Positions 34,823 to 48,482 are shown, numbered from the stretch's first letter. The stretch is 64,000 nucleotides of DNA from Angiostrongylus vasorum (GCA_018806985.1 JADANN010000273.1:372001-436000); one strand, 5' to 3'. Made by a program: numbers and translations. The notes: a model not told the origin generated them from the letters alone.

Positions 34823-36519
34823 CCTTCGGTAATCCGAGCTATAATGGACAAAGACTATTGTACAAAATTGGTCCATTTATCGATTTCGTTAATAAAAATT
34901 GCCACATATAATTCAGACGTGGGAAACACATTGTACAACGAATGTTTTTACTGTACCATCTAGAGGTATAGTGGCATTCCGCCACTTCGTATCACATAGG
35001 AGTTAGCAGTGTATGACTAAGTTGCTAAATTGTGTCCTAAAGGAGGGAACGTAATAAGGATTATGGTGTATATCAATAAGGATACTTCGAGAACTCAAGC
35101 CACGACTGAGCCACTTGTGATTCGTGAAGGTTTTTTGGATGAACGAAACCTCTTGTACACGGACAATTAGTAAATGAGTGCCTCGTTGACAAAAAGCTTA
35201 CTTTAAGAAATGATCCAATTTATTGCTAAGAGCAGAAGGAGTGAGGAGATAAACACGTCATCTAGCAAGAACTGAAGAGAGAAATTTATAATCCAATGAA
35301 GTTGCAATGGTATAAATATCGTCAAATTGACTGGTAAAAGAAACATTTCTGCAATATTTATAGTGAATGCCGCAATCTGAAACATTTCGCTAACTCAAGG
35401 GTGAACGTGTAATTTCGCGAAGCTTATTCTGCACATAGGGGTGCAAATTTCATTCTATCCTCTGCATGTGAGAAATTTAGCAAGTGGTGCATACAATTCC
35501 TCTTATCCTTTGTTAGGTACATACTACTTGCCATTCCACCTAGGTACTTAGACATGTTTTGGTGAACGTATGGAGCCGCAAAAACTCGCGATGGAAGAGT
35601 TCGAGACCCAGGTCTCTTTCGTTCAAATAGATGGGATGAAAGTGTCTACGCCGTCCAGTAGCCTTTATCTGAAGGAGTCTATTAGCAGATGAATGGAGAC
35701 ATTGTGTTGCCATTTATGGGAATTATCATAACATCGTAATTCTTCTGTTGGAAATGGTACCAAACAAGTCAACAACATATGTAACAATATAACAAACATC
35801 TTTGTGTAGATTGTTCTTCCATTGAAAGTGAACTATAGTCGTTCGTTAATGGTACTAATGATTGTAAATCTCATGTAAAGTGTACTAGCATCTAGTACTA
35901 GTAATCTCATGCAAAGTGTACATTGTGATGGTTACGGGTTGTACCATATATTGTAAAGTGGTTTTTTTGAGCATTGCGCTTATAATAAATATCATTGGGA
36001 GATTGTAACAATAAAATTTGAGAAACAACTTCTAGAGATGTACTATGTTGAAGCATATTGATGAAGCGCATTTCTTGAAGCCGTGTGTGATATACAATTA
36101 AAGCATAGTAATATCACTACCCTCACAACCCTCACTGCCAGCAACAGTCTCTTCGCTAGTCTATTTGTGTTCAAAGCTGTGAAATTGCCACAAACTAAAT
36201 GAGACGACTAAATTGGGATGCAGACTTGGCACAGTGAACTTAATTAGTTGAGATTAAAGTCATTAATTTAGTTGTCATGCCGTGGTGATTGTGATTTTTG
36301 AGTCCATAAATAACCCTTTTTTTTTGTTTCGTTGAGTTACGTGTTTGAAACAACGAAACGAGTGATAGTTCTTCCAACTGGAAGGGATTATTTCTTTAAT
36401 GCATCGTTGATGTTGGGCCTGATGCACCGCACCAAAATTCTGAACATTTGAAAATTTTTTGGAAGGTTTTTGAAGCTTACGGTTGCAGTCAAGCTTGAAA
36501 TTGAACGAGTACTTCGGAA

Positions 36520-36690
36520 TAGTTCTGTGTACATGTATATGTGTATATGTATGTGTAATGTACATATATGTTTATATATGTGCACACGTATATACATATA
36601 TACGTGCTGTGTATATACATACTTATATATGTATATTGGATATATACGTATACGTATACTTATGCATACATATGTATATATGTGTGCGAT
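36520..36690 (+). repeat. TATGTA-type microsatellite
   Basis: About 170 bp of TATGTATATG variants; Tyr/Met/Cys/Ile-rich open frames on both strands are artefacts. Confidence 0.9.
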
Positions 36691-39159
36691 ACTCTAAGAG
36701 CAATAGGGAAGTCTTTTCTATAAGGCTGACTATTCCTCTTGTCCTTGAATGCTTTAGTGAGATGAAAATTGTGGATAGCTTTTTGAAACGTCTGCACCCG
36801 TAGCGAATGGGTCGTCGATCCATTTCTCGTTTCCAGATGAAATTCGCTTGACAATTTGATTGACCCATTTTCATTTAGGACAATAAAGAAGTGGAAATAA
36901 TGTTGGATTGAAGCACTAGATGCAAACTCTGTTTATGAAGAACTTAAACTCCATTTTTCTTTTGTTTTTCTTTTTCTTGGTTTCTTCACTTTCGTGGAAG
37001 TAATTCGAGGCAGTCGTATACCAGAGTGGTGCTGACACTCTGTGGCGCTAAAGTAATAACGATGGTGATTGTCTCTTCTCGAATGATTTGATATAATTTC
37101 TGATGTACATTAAATGCGAGGAATTCTTTTTTCTTTTTCTAGTTCTGATAGACTTTTGGAGCACAGACGATGATTTAAAGTACATGTCTGTTCCGGGTTC
37201 AAACATCCTGTGAGGTCTTCGACCACACGTTGCCTTTTGGGGAACCCTGTTGAAGACACATTGTAGAACTAAATAATCAACCAGTATAGAAGTGGACCTT
37301 GTTTGTAAATTTAACAGTCAGTGTTATACATGGGCGATTCCAGTAAGAGCAACACACAAATTTATAGTTTTGTGTCAACCGCTCATGTTCTCGCTCTATT
37401 AAGATGGGAATTCGTGCTCTTTTATCAGTTTTTATTCAGGTACTGATTGTTTACCCTCTTCCGGGACTGGATCCAGACTACATGATGGCAGAAAAAGGCG
37501 GTGTTAGAGGTCGAGTGCCCATTTCATTCCTAGAGTTTAGATGAATTTGGTTTCCTAAGACAAATAATGATTTTCCCTAAACTGTGCTGTGATTTACATC
37601 GTATGTGAACGCGTCTGATTTTCTCAGTAAACTCAGTAAAGGTTTATTAATTATGCTTGATACCGCAATCCCCTCACTTTGTGTTGAAGCTTAACATGGC
37701 ATTACATATGGTGCAATTCTTAAATAAATCTTAATAACTCAGCTCGCTGCTTATTCTGTCCTTGAAACTGTTTATGAAGTCGGCATTCTAAGACATTTTA
37801 GGACGTTTAAATCGTTCTAAAGGTTGCCATTCACTAGGTCACAAATATCGAAACATCTATTAATGTACGAAAGGAATGTTATATTACGAATTCGAATAAA
37901 TATTTGTAGAAATTCTGTGGTATTTGTTTTATAACTTTTCAACACTGCTCACGCAGTTCGTATTTGATTTCCCGATACTACAGAATTCTTGACGACACGA
38001 CAATTCCTTGATCATCATCGTTAAATCCTAGTTCTAATGAAATATGGTCGAGTTTTCTGATAATGGAATTTCCTGGTGTTTTCCTTCATTGAGATCGACC
38101 CAGTTCTCTTGTGCATCTACGACCTGATCTGGATTCCTTTTCATTTGTTCTTAACGCACATTCTCTTTGTTCCAAGCGAGTCATGTCAGCTGATTTCTCT
38201 CATTCTTCTCATCGAACTCGTAAAATCTTTTTTCATGAGTCCTTTCTGAAGAATCATACAGTTTTCGTAACATTATTTTTTGTAATGGTAATCACGTCAA
38301 ACCATATTTTCACTCATGTTTTCCGAGGGTTTTTTAAAAAAATGATTTGGTTAAAGGCTTTGATTATACTGATTTATACAGATGTGAGACGAGAAAAAAG
38401 GGCTTCAAGTTGTTAAATCTAGTGACAGAGCGGAGAGAGAGAAATTTGTCAAAAAGAATCACTTTTCGATGTTCACAGATGTTTCTTGTGAAAGGTTATG
38501 GTAGACCTATGGGGCATATACTGCGATGTGTAGTGGAAGCTAGGTTTGCCAAAACAATAGGTCTGCATCGCATCCTTCCTTCGACTCTACGAGAGAATAT
38601 CGACACTTTCACTCTATGCCTGAAATGCAGGAATCTGCTGGTTCTTTTCCTTACGATGAAGTCAGAAATGCCTGAAAACTCAAGACTTTGTGGAATATCG
38701 TGCCATTTTCTCCATCTATAATTATCATCCACTAAGGAGAATTACTTAAGTATGAGATGAAAAAAGCTTGCCATTCTTTGTTAAACAGCATTGTGTGAGC
38801 GTCACATGTTCACTACCATCATTAGCACTTTGTGCTCGTACTTTTCATTTGCTAGTTTGCAGTTGCACTCCTACGAAGCAGTTATCTAAGCTTCAAATTC
38901 ATTCTGTAATTTCATGGTTTCGTGAGATGTTTCGTAAAATACTGTTTCTAACTATCCTCTTCCCGATTTTGGTTGAGGGTCAAAGGATTCACCGAAGAGT
39001 CTCACATGGTAAGGTTGTATCTTTGTTTGTAAATGATCTTTCATTTCTTTCTTAAAGTTGTTGCTTATAGCATAATTCTCCACCATTCTAACCACACAAC
39101 TTGTTACTTTTTTAATTAAGAAAGTAATCGTTTTTCCGATTTTACTTATTAAGTGGCAT

Positions 39160-39537
39160 ACACCTCCCAACATTGCGTCATCATTGCTGGGAGGTGTTCT
39201 AGGATGTCGGGCTGCGATGTACAGCGGATTGATCTATCCCCCCAGAAGAGTCTCCCAAGCTGAGAAGGAGTCCGGTGCTTCCATTAGGAAGCCCAGCTAG
39301 GAGTAAACGAATATCAGGATCCACAACCGTCCTGGTATCAAACTGGTCGCATGGGCGGCGACTGACTGTGGTGATGATGAAGTGAGGCAGACTTTGGCTG
39401 TCCTTCCTCAGAACTCCAGAGAACCGCAGTGGCTAAACGAGCAAAACTCCGAGAAAATGGAAGTTATGCAATGCAGCACCCCCCCTTCCCCCCAAACTAG
39501 TGAAGACGGGCTATCCAAGTGTCCAAGTAATGACATA
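39160..39537 (-). repeat. Repeat family D copy
   Basis: Reversed copy: CACCTCCCAACATTGCGTCA, GCTGCGATGTACAGCGGATT, GAGTCTCCCAAGCTGAGAAG, ACAACCGTCCTGGTATCAAA, ending GGGCTATCCAAGTGTCCAAG. It contains a run of C near 39480. Intergenic, downstream of erp-1. Confidence 0.6.
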
Positions 39538-40187
39538 TAGCATAGTAAATGCGTGTGCTTGTACGTATTTAACTTAGCCATCCTGATTGTCCCATTTGTG
39601 CTAAGGTTCGTATTGAACCGGTGCCGTCAATTTTTAACGAAATTTCTGAGTTCTTGTTTTTTTTGAAGTGGTGGAAAAATAGGGGCTTCGCCAACGTTGT
39701 CGTAACAGATCTGTATCTTCAATAGTTGTTTCGACAACTATCTTTCGTGAAATCTTCTGGTACTTTGAAAATAATCCCATTATTTGCGGCATTTGTGGAT
39801 ATATTCCAGGGGCTTGCTGCATGACGAGGTTTAAGCCTGAATGCGTTAGTAAGCACTGCTTTAAATGGATTTCTATGCACTGTCCGCATAAGCGAGCGAA
39901 TTTATGTAAAGAAGATCGAAGGCTTTCTTCAAATCATGAGGTATTTCCTTCGACTTTGCATTGACAGCGTCGAATTCTTCTAAAGATAAGAAGTTGTTGT
40001 GCTTATGTGAAGATTAGTGCCATTTATAAATGAAATCGAGTGGTAATGCGGGCACCATTTCAAATTCTCTCACATGTTTTTATGAGAAGGAATGCAGGGA
40101 TTATCGTATTCCTTCAACTTTTATTTGCTACCCATTATTTTCTTAGAGCAGAGAATTATTTGGTATACTACCACGAGGATTTTTAGA

Positions 40188-40465
40188 CATGAGCAAAACT
40201 CGGGACCTCACCTACGTCTCGAATCCACGACTACCTTTACTGAGGGCTCACTTGTCATCCACTGCAACAACCAAACCCTTTGTTTTGCCTTTCTGTCAAC
40301 CATTTTTCTTAACCCTCGGTTGGTAGAGTGGATAACGCGTCAGCCTCTGGAATGGGTGATCAGGGCACACCTGAGACTCCGAGTTTTGCTCACGTCTCAG
40401 CATCTTTGTGTTTGTGTTCCACATAATAGTCGTATTCTTTGCTCAGACCACATATGCGCTGCATC
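40188..40465. mobile_element. Inverted pair of SINE family C pieces
   Basis: Left piece GAGCAAAACTCGGGACCTCA (minus) faces right piece CACACCTGAGACTCCGAGTT with TTGCTC (plus). The right copy has CTCGGTTGGTAGAGTGGATA, GCGTCAGCCTCTGGAATGG, CTCAGCATCTTTGTG and TTCCACATAATAG. An RNA through this region could fold on itself. Confidence 0.5.
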
Positions 40466-41035
40466 GAGTGAATTATAGGCAAAATGCGGAACTGCTGAAC
40501 GGAATTACCAGCCATGTACAAGCAAAGTGATTGCTAATAAACTATTCAAGTCCTGCTGCGATCTATACGTACCAGATGAGTGTCACTTCATGTGTACATA
40601 TGAAACAGAACAGAGTAAAACGAAGAAGATGGTACGCAGTTGAACCGTTCACAGTCCAATTGTTTTTTGTTTATTTGTTTAATTTCGGTTTTTTATCTAC
40701 TGTGAAATTTCACTCAGTAAAATTGAAATCACTGGCAGTAGACAGGTTAAAGTAAAAGTCGGTAGTCTTTTTCTATTCACTTGATAGAAAGAGAATGAAA
40801 CTGCTAGGTGCAAACTATAAAGATTGAGCACATATTTCAATCACCCAGATTTCATGAGATTCTTGAACGCGAAGGGGGTTTCAGGTTCCTGGTTCTCAGT
40901 GTATTCGTACCATTTTCTACTATAATAATCCTTTACATTTATAGAATTTCTTGTTCAGGTATTACCACAAAACATTTGAAGGTGGTTTTCGATGAAAAAT
41001 GAAATTTCGATGAGAAAACTTTCGATAACTAATAG

Positions 41036-41437
41036 AAATACCTCCCAACGGTTTACCTCCTCATCGTGGCTGGGATGTGTTTCTGGGTGTCGGACTGCGA
41101 TGTACAGCGGGTGGATTCGTCCCATCGGCAGGGTCTCCCAGGCCGAGAAGGAGTCCAGAGTTATCATCAGGAAGTTTAGCAAACAGTAAACCAATCCCAG
41201 GATCCACCATGGTCCTGGTATCAAAGTCGTATGGTGGCAAATCTCCCTCTGATCTACAAGTGCTGCGACTACCTGTGGTGGTGAAGAACTGGAGCACGCT
41301 TTGGCCAGGCTGACCTCGGGATTCCAGGGAGCCATAATGGCTTAATCAGCAAATCTCCGAATAGTGGTGATCTTGCTGGGGCCCGCACAACCAGTGAGGA
41401 CGGGCCGTCCAAGTATCAAGTAAGTAAGAAATTTACT
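41036..41437 (-). repeat. Repeat family D copy
   Basis: Reversed, best preserved copy: CCTCCCAACGGTTTACCTCC, GCGATGTACAGCGGGTGGAT, CAGGATCCACCATGGTCCTG, ATCTCCCTCTGATCTACAAG, GGGCCCGCACAACCAGTGAG, ending CGGGCCGTCCAAGTATCAAG. Intergenic. Confidence 0.65.
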
Positions 41438-42232
41438 CGATTACTGAAACATTTGAGTTCGGAACCTCTTTTAGCGGGAACTTTGCTCTATAAAAACTTG
41501 TTATAAGGGCTCTTTAAAAAGTTAAATATCTTTGTAACTGAAAATTGTTAACGCCGGTGACGTTTTTAATATAACACAAATATAGGATTGATAAGGTTTT
41601 TTAAAAATTTTAGCTCAAGAGCAGCAGAGCTGAGCACCTGAGGGAATGCTATTGTGTCGTGCTGGACTTAATCCCGCTTGTTCAATTCCCCTCTTTATTT
41701 AAAATTTGAACGTTAACAGGTTAAATTGGAAAAAAATATGCCATGAACTTTAGAATCACAGCTTCGTATTAGTACATTAAAACAGCTTGTATCTCTACGT
41801 GGAAATCTTCAGTTTATGATGGTTTTTGATCAGTAAAATCTAGTACGATCCGAGATATGTTGGTGTAAAATTGAAAATAGTTAATATTTTCGCATTATAC
41901 AAGTAGAATCCTGTGAATCTTGGGCGTTATTTGTTAACAAGAGATGTGAAAGACAAAGAATTAGTGTCTGATACGATAAGCTTACACTGTTACTTCTCAG
42001 CTGTTCCTGTTGCTTTTTAACAATTTAACCTTTTTCAAAAGAAAATGTGGAAATATCGCCTTTCAGCTGATCGATTTGGTGAAGCAAAAGCGGTGTAGTA
42101 TTCGTTATCTATCATCAATTTTGTACTGCGCCAGTCAGAACAGAGACAATCGCAAATGTTGTGCCGACCTCGACTTGAACGCCCCACAGCTCCAGATATG
42201 TCAAGCGTGAAGTTTTTATGTTGCTATTCGCA

Positions 42233-42510
42233 CAAGGATAAAGAGTAGAGCGTTCGGGTTTGATCAATCTCTCGTTGATTGCCGGCTACGATTAGGTTAT
42301 CCAGGGTCATCAAGCCTTCCATCTCTGGGGTATGCAAACTGGTAGAAGACTTGTCTTAGAGGAAATGAGCGCCGACTTGATGCAAGACCACTGCACGTCA
42401 TTATGGAGGCCACATACGCATTTGGTCGTACTTGGTGAAGTCGAAAGCATGACACATCTCTCAGAGATTGATGAACATCGAAAGCTTCATCCTCTTATCC
42501 TTTAGTGCAC
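42233..42510. mobile_element. Composite SINE family A remnant (two orientations)
   Basis: 42233-42285 is a minus-oriented tail (AAGGATAAAGAGTAGAGCGT). 42290-42505 is a plus-oriented core-to-tail piece (CATCTCTGGGGTATGCAAAC, CACTGCACGTCATTATGGAG, CTTCATCCTCTTATCCTTT). Tails therefore face outward at both ends. Confidence 0.45.
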
Positions 42511-43014
42511 AAGATTTATATGCTTCTATCCTAAGATGTATAAGCCTGCAATTAAAGATACTACCAGTGTTACATATCAGTGACTGAAATTGGGATTTTT
42601 AGGTTGGTGCCAGATGTCTGAGAATGTGCGACCCATCTGGGACTGCCATTGAAGGAATTGCAAAACAAGATGTGACATGCCTATATAACTGGAATGTTAT
42701 TATGTTCTGTCATCATGCGGGAATTCGAGAAATGTAGTTGCACGTCATATTCTGAGTAAAGCGTTTACCATAAAGCATAACCGACTGCAGGTGGATAGAG
42801 TTTGCTTACCATGTTCATCTCTATTATGGGCGATTGACATGTCGTTTAGGAGTGGCAGAAAGTGGTCAGTTATTTCCTATGGGATTTATCTGCCGTTCAG
42901 ATCTTCGCTCATATTGTGTCTTATGAGAACGTTAGTAATATTCATAGCTCTAATAAAAATGACAATAATAATAACAATAGTAATGACAATGAAATACCGT
43001 ATTAATATTATTAA

Positions 43015-43455
43015 CGCGCAGTCGAAAGGACGATGGTAGGAGTATCCCATGTCACACAAGAGAGGGAAGGGATCCGAAGCTCCGACCTACGTCGACGACG
43101 GAGAAACAAAGATGCCATTCTGTGCGCCAAACAGCCGAAGATAAAAAAAGAAAGATAAGGTAGGCCGGAAACGTGGTGCGTATGAATGACAACCGATGGA
43201 CAAGAACCGTTAGTGACTGGATTCCTCGGGATGTCAAATGTACTGCAGGAAGACCACCGACTCGATGGTGAGAGTTCTTCTTGGAAAGCCTAGAAGAAAG
43301 GTATGATGCTCGACGAGTCTCTAGATCGAGCAGAACCAACTGGGCTACTCTTGCACGCGACAGAGAAGAATGGAAGATTTACTGGCTCCTTCTCGAATCA
43401 TTCGATGGTCAACGGGATGGCAGGTGACACAGGTGATTAATGAATGATAATGGTA
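43015..43455 (+). mobile_element. RTE 3'-end fragment
   Basis: Starts within the region encoding VERTMVGVS and includes DNRWTRTVSDWIPRDVK, RPPTRW and the 3' end GGTGACACAGGTGATTAATGAATGATAA. It is preceded by a short AT-rich run of AATAATAACAATAGTAATGA type. Frameshifted. Confidence 0.8.
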
Positions 43456-44204
43456 ATAGCCAACAATTTATGGCGGAACCTTGTTTTTCTAAAAAATATG
43501 GGCACAGTATGAAGAGTGATATTTAATTCTCGTCGTGCCCTCGGCACCCTCAAAAACGATCACTCTGCTTTTCGTGCGTTTTTTCTCCATGTTTTATTTT
43601 TCTTATACATTTTTTTGCTCATTTCCTCAGGTTTTTTTTATAAGTAAAACATCCTGGGGGGTCACCTATGTTCTTCTATCTATCTTTCCATACTTTTGGA
43701 AGCAACTCTTATAAATGGTAAAGAAAAACGTCCATCGTCTAAGCTCAATTTGATAGGAGATTGATATGTTATATATTTGATACGGTCCGTTGCTAATCGA
43801 TTTTTGTGACATATTTTGAGTACATTTCGGTATTTCCATGTATTTTTTAATATCCACTCATTTCATGCGAGAGCTATGACTCATCATATCGAATGCGGAC
43901 TAAAGAACAATCAATTGCTGGTCATAAACTCATATGACGGAATCATTTCAGCCGAAGCTGATTTCAACTTCATAAGACTTCGAAATTGACAGGAAGATAA
44001 CGGGAAATGGGTAACAAATTGTGGTATCCGTAAAGTAGTCCGACCAAGGTGATTTGAAAGACAAGGACGAAACTATTCTTTTCGAGGAAGAGGTAAGTGG
44101 TGGAAAAGTGGTGTGCTGCACAACTACTGGATGGGTCTTCAGCAAATCTGGAGTGGATGAACAGCTTCTGCTTTAGCTTGGAGATTCCACATACTTCTCA
44201 CATA

Positions 44205-44591
44205 TTATTTATCAGCAAATCTTTGATCCAACTCTGAACGAGACGGACAGAAGCGAAGGAGAAAACGACTAACTGTGAAGCGAACAAGAGATAAAAAGTT
44301 TAATGACTGAAGAGAAATGCATAACAATAACTGGAACATAAGAGTCTTGATGGCGGAGAGATCACTCCGGAGAGAGGCATACGAATCGGTCATTATAACG
44401 CACATGAAAAATTTGTCGTATAGAGGAAGACACCTGCTCGCTGTAGGCTGGTAGAGCATTGTCTTCTTGGCTGAAAGACTGTGCAAGAGCGAAATCCATT
44501 TTAATGGAACATGCAATAATTGCAAGAAAGCACTGTCTAAGTAAATTAGACGGGCGAAGTTAAGGAGAGAACATTTGAAGGTAGAGCACAA
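44205..44591 (-). other. Unassigned 128-codon open frame
   Basis: A long minus-strand frame, Leu/Ser/Phe-rich because the plus strand is purine-rich. No domain, no clear splice signals, no neighbour exons. Probably a composition artefact. Confidence 0.1.
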
Positions 44592-44680
44592 CTGGAGTTA
44601 CTAAGGAGGGCGTATAAAAGGAACGCTATAATGATGTCCACGTCGCATGACGCATCTGCTGATTACATGATCCTTTGAGT

Positions 44681-44720
44681 CAAGTCATCAGCGCAGCAAT
44701 CAAGTCATCAGCGCAGCAAA
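44681..44720 (+). repeat. Two tandem copies of a 20-bp unit
   Basis: CAAGTCATCAGCGCAGCAAT occurs twice in a row with one difference at the final base. Intergenic. Confidence 0.8.
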
Positions 44721-45251
44721 TGATCAAAGGTTACAATTAAGCAACATTGTATGTGGACACAAGCGAACGGACGGCATTATGTTTGTCAGAAAGACCAACA
44801 AGTTATGGATTTTCGTTCTCCATAGTTTAGGTATATATGGATTTTTTTTTCCACCTGGTCAGTCAGATGTGTTCGATGAAGGTATGGAGGATGTGCTTTA
44901 GAAGTGTGTAGAAAAGTTGAATAGATGAGTTTAAGACCCAAATGCACACATGTTTCCAACAAATCACTATTGTTCGTATGAGTTCAAGCGACCATTTGCA
45001 TGAACATATCGATACAGTGACAAAGGATCGGAGAAACTGTATCGGTTATTGTAGGAAAATAACGAAATATCAGGATTTCATATTTCACTTGGAAACTGAA
45101 AAGTAATTCAACACTATATATAGCCAAAGCTGCGGATTTTTGTGGTCAGATTTTTTTCTCACAAGAACTGCAGCGGTTTCAGATAGTAATGACTGGAAAT
45201 TGTACGAAGAAGTTGTATTGAACAAGTTTCAAATTGTGATTAATGTAAAGC

Positions 45252-48130
45252 CATGTATCACCTGTATCACCTGTAGTCCCGTTGATCGCCGAATGACTCG
45301 AGCGGGTGCTAGTAAATGTTCCATATTTCTCTGTCGCGTGCAAGAGAACCCCAGTGGGTTCTGCTCGCTATAGGGACTTGTTGAGCACCATATCCTTCTT
45401 TTAGGCTTTTCCTAAAGAACTCTGACCATCGGGTCGGTAGCCTTCCTGCACTGCGTATGACATCCCGAGGAATCCAGTCACTAACGGCTTTTGTCCATAG
45501 GTTGTCGTTCATACGCATTACATGTCCGGCCCACCCTATCTTCGACTGTTTGGCGTACAGAACACCATATTTGATTTTTGATCGTCGACGCAAATCGGAG
45601 CTTCGGATCCCTTCCTTTACTTGAATGTCGCCGGATACTCCCAGCATCGTCCTTTCGACTACGCGATCAAAAACGCTAAGTGATTTTTCATGTTGTTTAC
45701 GCAGGGATCAGGTTTCTGACGCATACATTAAGTCAGGAAGTACCACTAAGTCGAAAAGGTGGGCATGGAGTCGGGTGTTCTTTCTCCTCTTCACTATATC
45801 CTCGATGCTCTTGAAAACTCCCCAGGCTGCTCGTTTCCTTCTGCTGAACTCTGGAGCTAAGTCGTTCATCATATTCGTTTTCCGACCTATTTAGACAAAA
45901 GTGGAGCATTCGGAGATTTTCGTTCTATTGAGTGCAAATGGGCATACGAAACCAGTACCTTCCTCATGGACATCGTTTTTTGTGAGATTTAGTCGAAGAC
46001 CAATCTTTCCACAGGCTTTATCAAAGTCGGTAAGCATTCGTTCCGCTTGGCTAGTGTTTGGTGTTATAAGGACGATGCCATCAGCAAGCAAAGAAGAAGT
46101 AGTTGCCGACCATCGATTTTCACTCATTATGGCGAGATGGCATCGCCTTGCCTGACCCCTCTTTTGACGTCGATGTTAATATCATTGTAGAATGGTGATA
46201 TCCTGGTTGTGAAATCTTTGTACAGCTCATGAAGAGTCTTTATGTACTGAGTAGGGACTCCTTGATTCTCAAGGGCTTCTATGACTGATTCTATCTCAAT
46301 TGAGTCAAAGGCGTTCTTTAAATCGATGAAAGGGAGACAGGGCGGCCTTTTTGTACTCTCGCGATACTTCAATGAGGCTTGTTATCATGTGGAAGCGGTC
46401 CATCGTACTAAATCCTTTTCGAAACCCTCCTTGCTCACATGGCTGACCTTCGTCCAGTTTTCTGTTAATCTTGTTTAGGATGAATCGAGTGAAAAGTTTG
46501 TAGACAACAGACAGCAAGCAGACGATAGTTGCCGATATTGTGGAGGTCACCCTTCTTGAACATTAGCACGGTCTTGCTGGTCTTCCCTTGAGTAGGGACT
46601 TCGCATTCAGACAGGTAACGTGTGAAGAACCGAGCCTGTGTGTTTATGAGGACTGGCGGAAGGTTCTTCAGGTGTTCTGATCTAATCCTGTCCGGACCTG
46701 GTGCTGTTCGATTTTTCACCGACGAAATGACATGTCGGATTTCGGAAGGGAGAACCGGTGGTACAGCATATCCATCCTGCTTTATTTCATATGACGGAAG
46801 GTGGATGTGGCTGTCGAAGAGATCTCAGTAGCATTCGTGAGTGATTTTTTTCCATTGCCTTTCTGGACGCTGTAACTTTTCCGTCTAGGTGCTGGAGTGC
46901 AATGATTTTGGTCTTGTAATTGGCGAAGCTTCGGTAGGCTTTGCAAATGCTTTTCCGAGCCTGTTCAGCTTCGAGCATATGCTCTTCTCATTTTAAGATC
47001 TTCCTTTATCGCCTGTCTGCATTGTTTCGCAAGTTCGGACGTTAGGTGGCGGTTGCCTGCAGCTCGTGCGATTCCACGCTGGCATATCAGCGCGAGTGTT
47101 TCTGGAGACAAACGTGTCTTGGTGACTTTCGAACTCTCAGCTTTCACAGCGCTAACGTGAAGATGTTGAATGAGCCGATCGTATTCTTCGTCAATGTCAT
47201 CGACAACGGCATCTTTTCAACAGCCGACTAATGAATTGAATAAGTCCCAGTTTGCGGTGGTTCTGAGACTTCGGTTTTTGAATTTAGCGGCTTTGTCTCC
47301 TTTCCGCGAGAAATGGAATCTTACACGAAGGAGGAGAAGGTGGTCTAATACCGTGTAGAATTTTGGGACAACAGCGACATCGGTTAGGCAAAACCTTCGG
47401 TTTACTATGATGTGGTCTATTTCGTTATGGTACTCTCCACTGGGAGATTCCCATGCCAGCGTTGAGGGTGGGACTTCTGGAATTGCAAGTTACCATGAAT
47501 GGTCGTGGTCGTCATGACACACTCAGGCAGCCGCTCACCCTCCTTGGTCCATTCTTATCCATAGGTCCCAATGTGACATTCTTCAGACGTTCTTCTAGTT
47601 CCAACCTTAGCGTTAAAATCTCCAATGATGACCTTGAAGAATGTATGGTCTTCTCTGCAGAGCTTCTCCAAGTCCGTATAGAACGCTTCGACTTCTTATT
47701 CTTCGTCATAGCTCGACATCAGCACGTAAACGACGAAGATTGTCAAAGTTGGTATTGATCCACGTCTTTTTAATCGTAAACATTCGATTCGGGTTTCAAG
47801 TTATTAGAATGAATCGATGTTCATTGACAAACTCGTGATGACGAGAATGGCGACGCCGCCAACTCATCTACCGTCGCGAGTTCCAAGGGAACGGTTCTTC
47901 TTCGGTGTATAGACGGCATTGAATGGGTGGCGCCGTTTCGTCTCGTCCACTCCAATGACGTAGTACCTCATCCTTCTCGCTTGCATGACCAAGTTTTCTA
48001 GCGGGGTCTCAGGAGCAAGTGTGCGTGCATTGTAGGTACAGATCGTCACTATATTTCTTCGTGATCCAGGCAGCTTCCATTGGCCCTGAGATTTTAGTAG
48101 CCTCTCCGTTCTCGTGCTATCCACGCTGCC
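45252..48130 (-). mobile_element. RTE-type non-LTR retrotransposon, nearly full length but dead
   Basis: Read on the minus strand, the ORF begins at 48124 with the APE endonuclease start (TICTYNARTLAPETPLENL, then DETKRRHP). It runs through a linker (TRLSPETLALICQRG, 47.1 kb) into reverse transcriptase: NRTAPGPDRIRSEHLKNLPP, GFRKGFSTMD, motif A FIDLKNAFDSIE, motif B RGVRQGDAISP. It ends with the family's C-terminal tail (WAGHVMRMND, WIPRDV, PTRWSEFF) and a short TCACCTGTATCACC-rich 3' end near 45255. The motif C FADD box reads LADG, and there are several frameshifts and stops, for example after GTRDGR at 47864. About 2.9 kb, consistent with a compact single-ORF RTE. The same family occurs as seven other fragments in this window. 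Confidence 0.88.
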
Positions 48131-48289
48131 GAATTGGGGGGCTCTTTCGGGGTTAGGGGAATGGGGTCCGTTTCCTTAATTGTGTTTAGCATTTTGATAC
48201 CCACGTATAGCTTGCTGGACTCTGAACGTGAGAGCTGGGTGTGCTCACAGCTTCTTCTTGCTTGTCTTTGCCGGAGTGGACATGGAACT

Positions 48290-48482
48290 TACTTGTTGGA
48301 GGCGACTCTTAACCGCCCCCCCCCCATATATTTCCCTGTCACTTGATTGCATTGATTGCTACTGGATTGATTGCTTTTGGCCGAATTGACTCGTAGAATA
48401 CAATCAGCGTAAACATGAACACACCCACATATGCGTGCATGAATTTGGCTCGTAAATACAGAAAGCATGTGCCAAATTGGCT
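48290..48482 (+). repeat. Repeat family E copy beside the long RTE element
   Basis: GGAGGCGACTCTTAACCG, GCTTTTGGCCGAATTGACTC, GTAGAATACAATCAGCG, GCGTGCATGAAT. The second copy, 61240-61430, is on the same strand, although the neighbouring RTE elements are on opposite strands, so it is not simply the RTE 5' end. Confidence 0.5.

Noticed and set aside
36483..36803. Tyr/Ile/Cys-rich open frames on both strands
   Set aside because: Artefacts of the TATGTA microsatellite.
42233..48130. Possible shared 3' end between the RTE LINE and family A SINE (GATCAACG)
   Set aside because: Only 8 bases are shared and the terminal repeats differ (TGATACAGG against TTTATCC), so LINE-SINE partnership is not supported.
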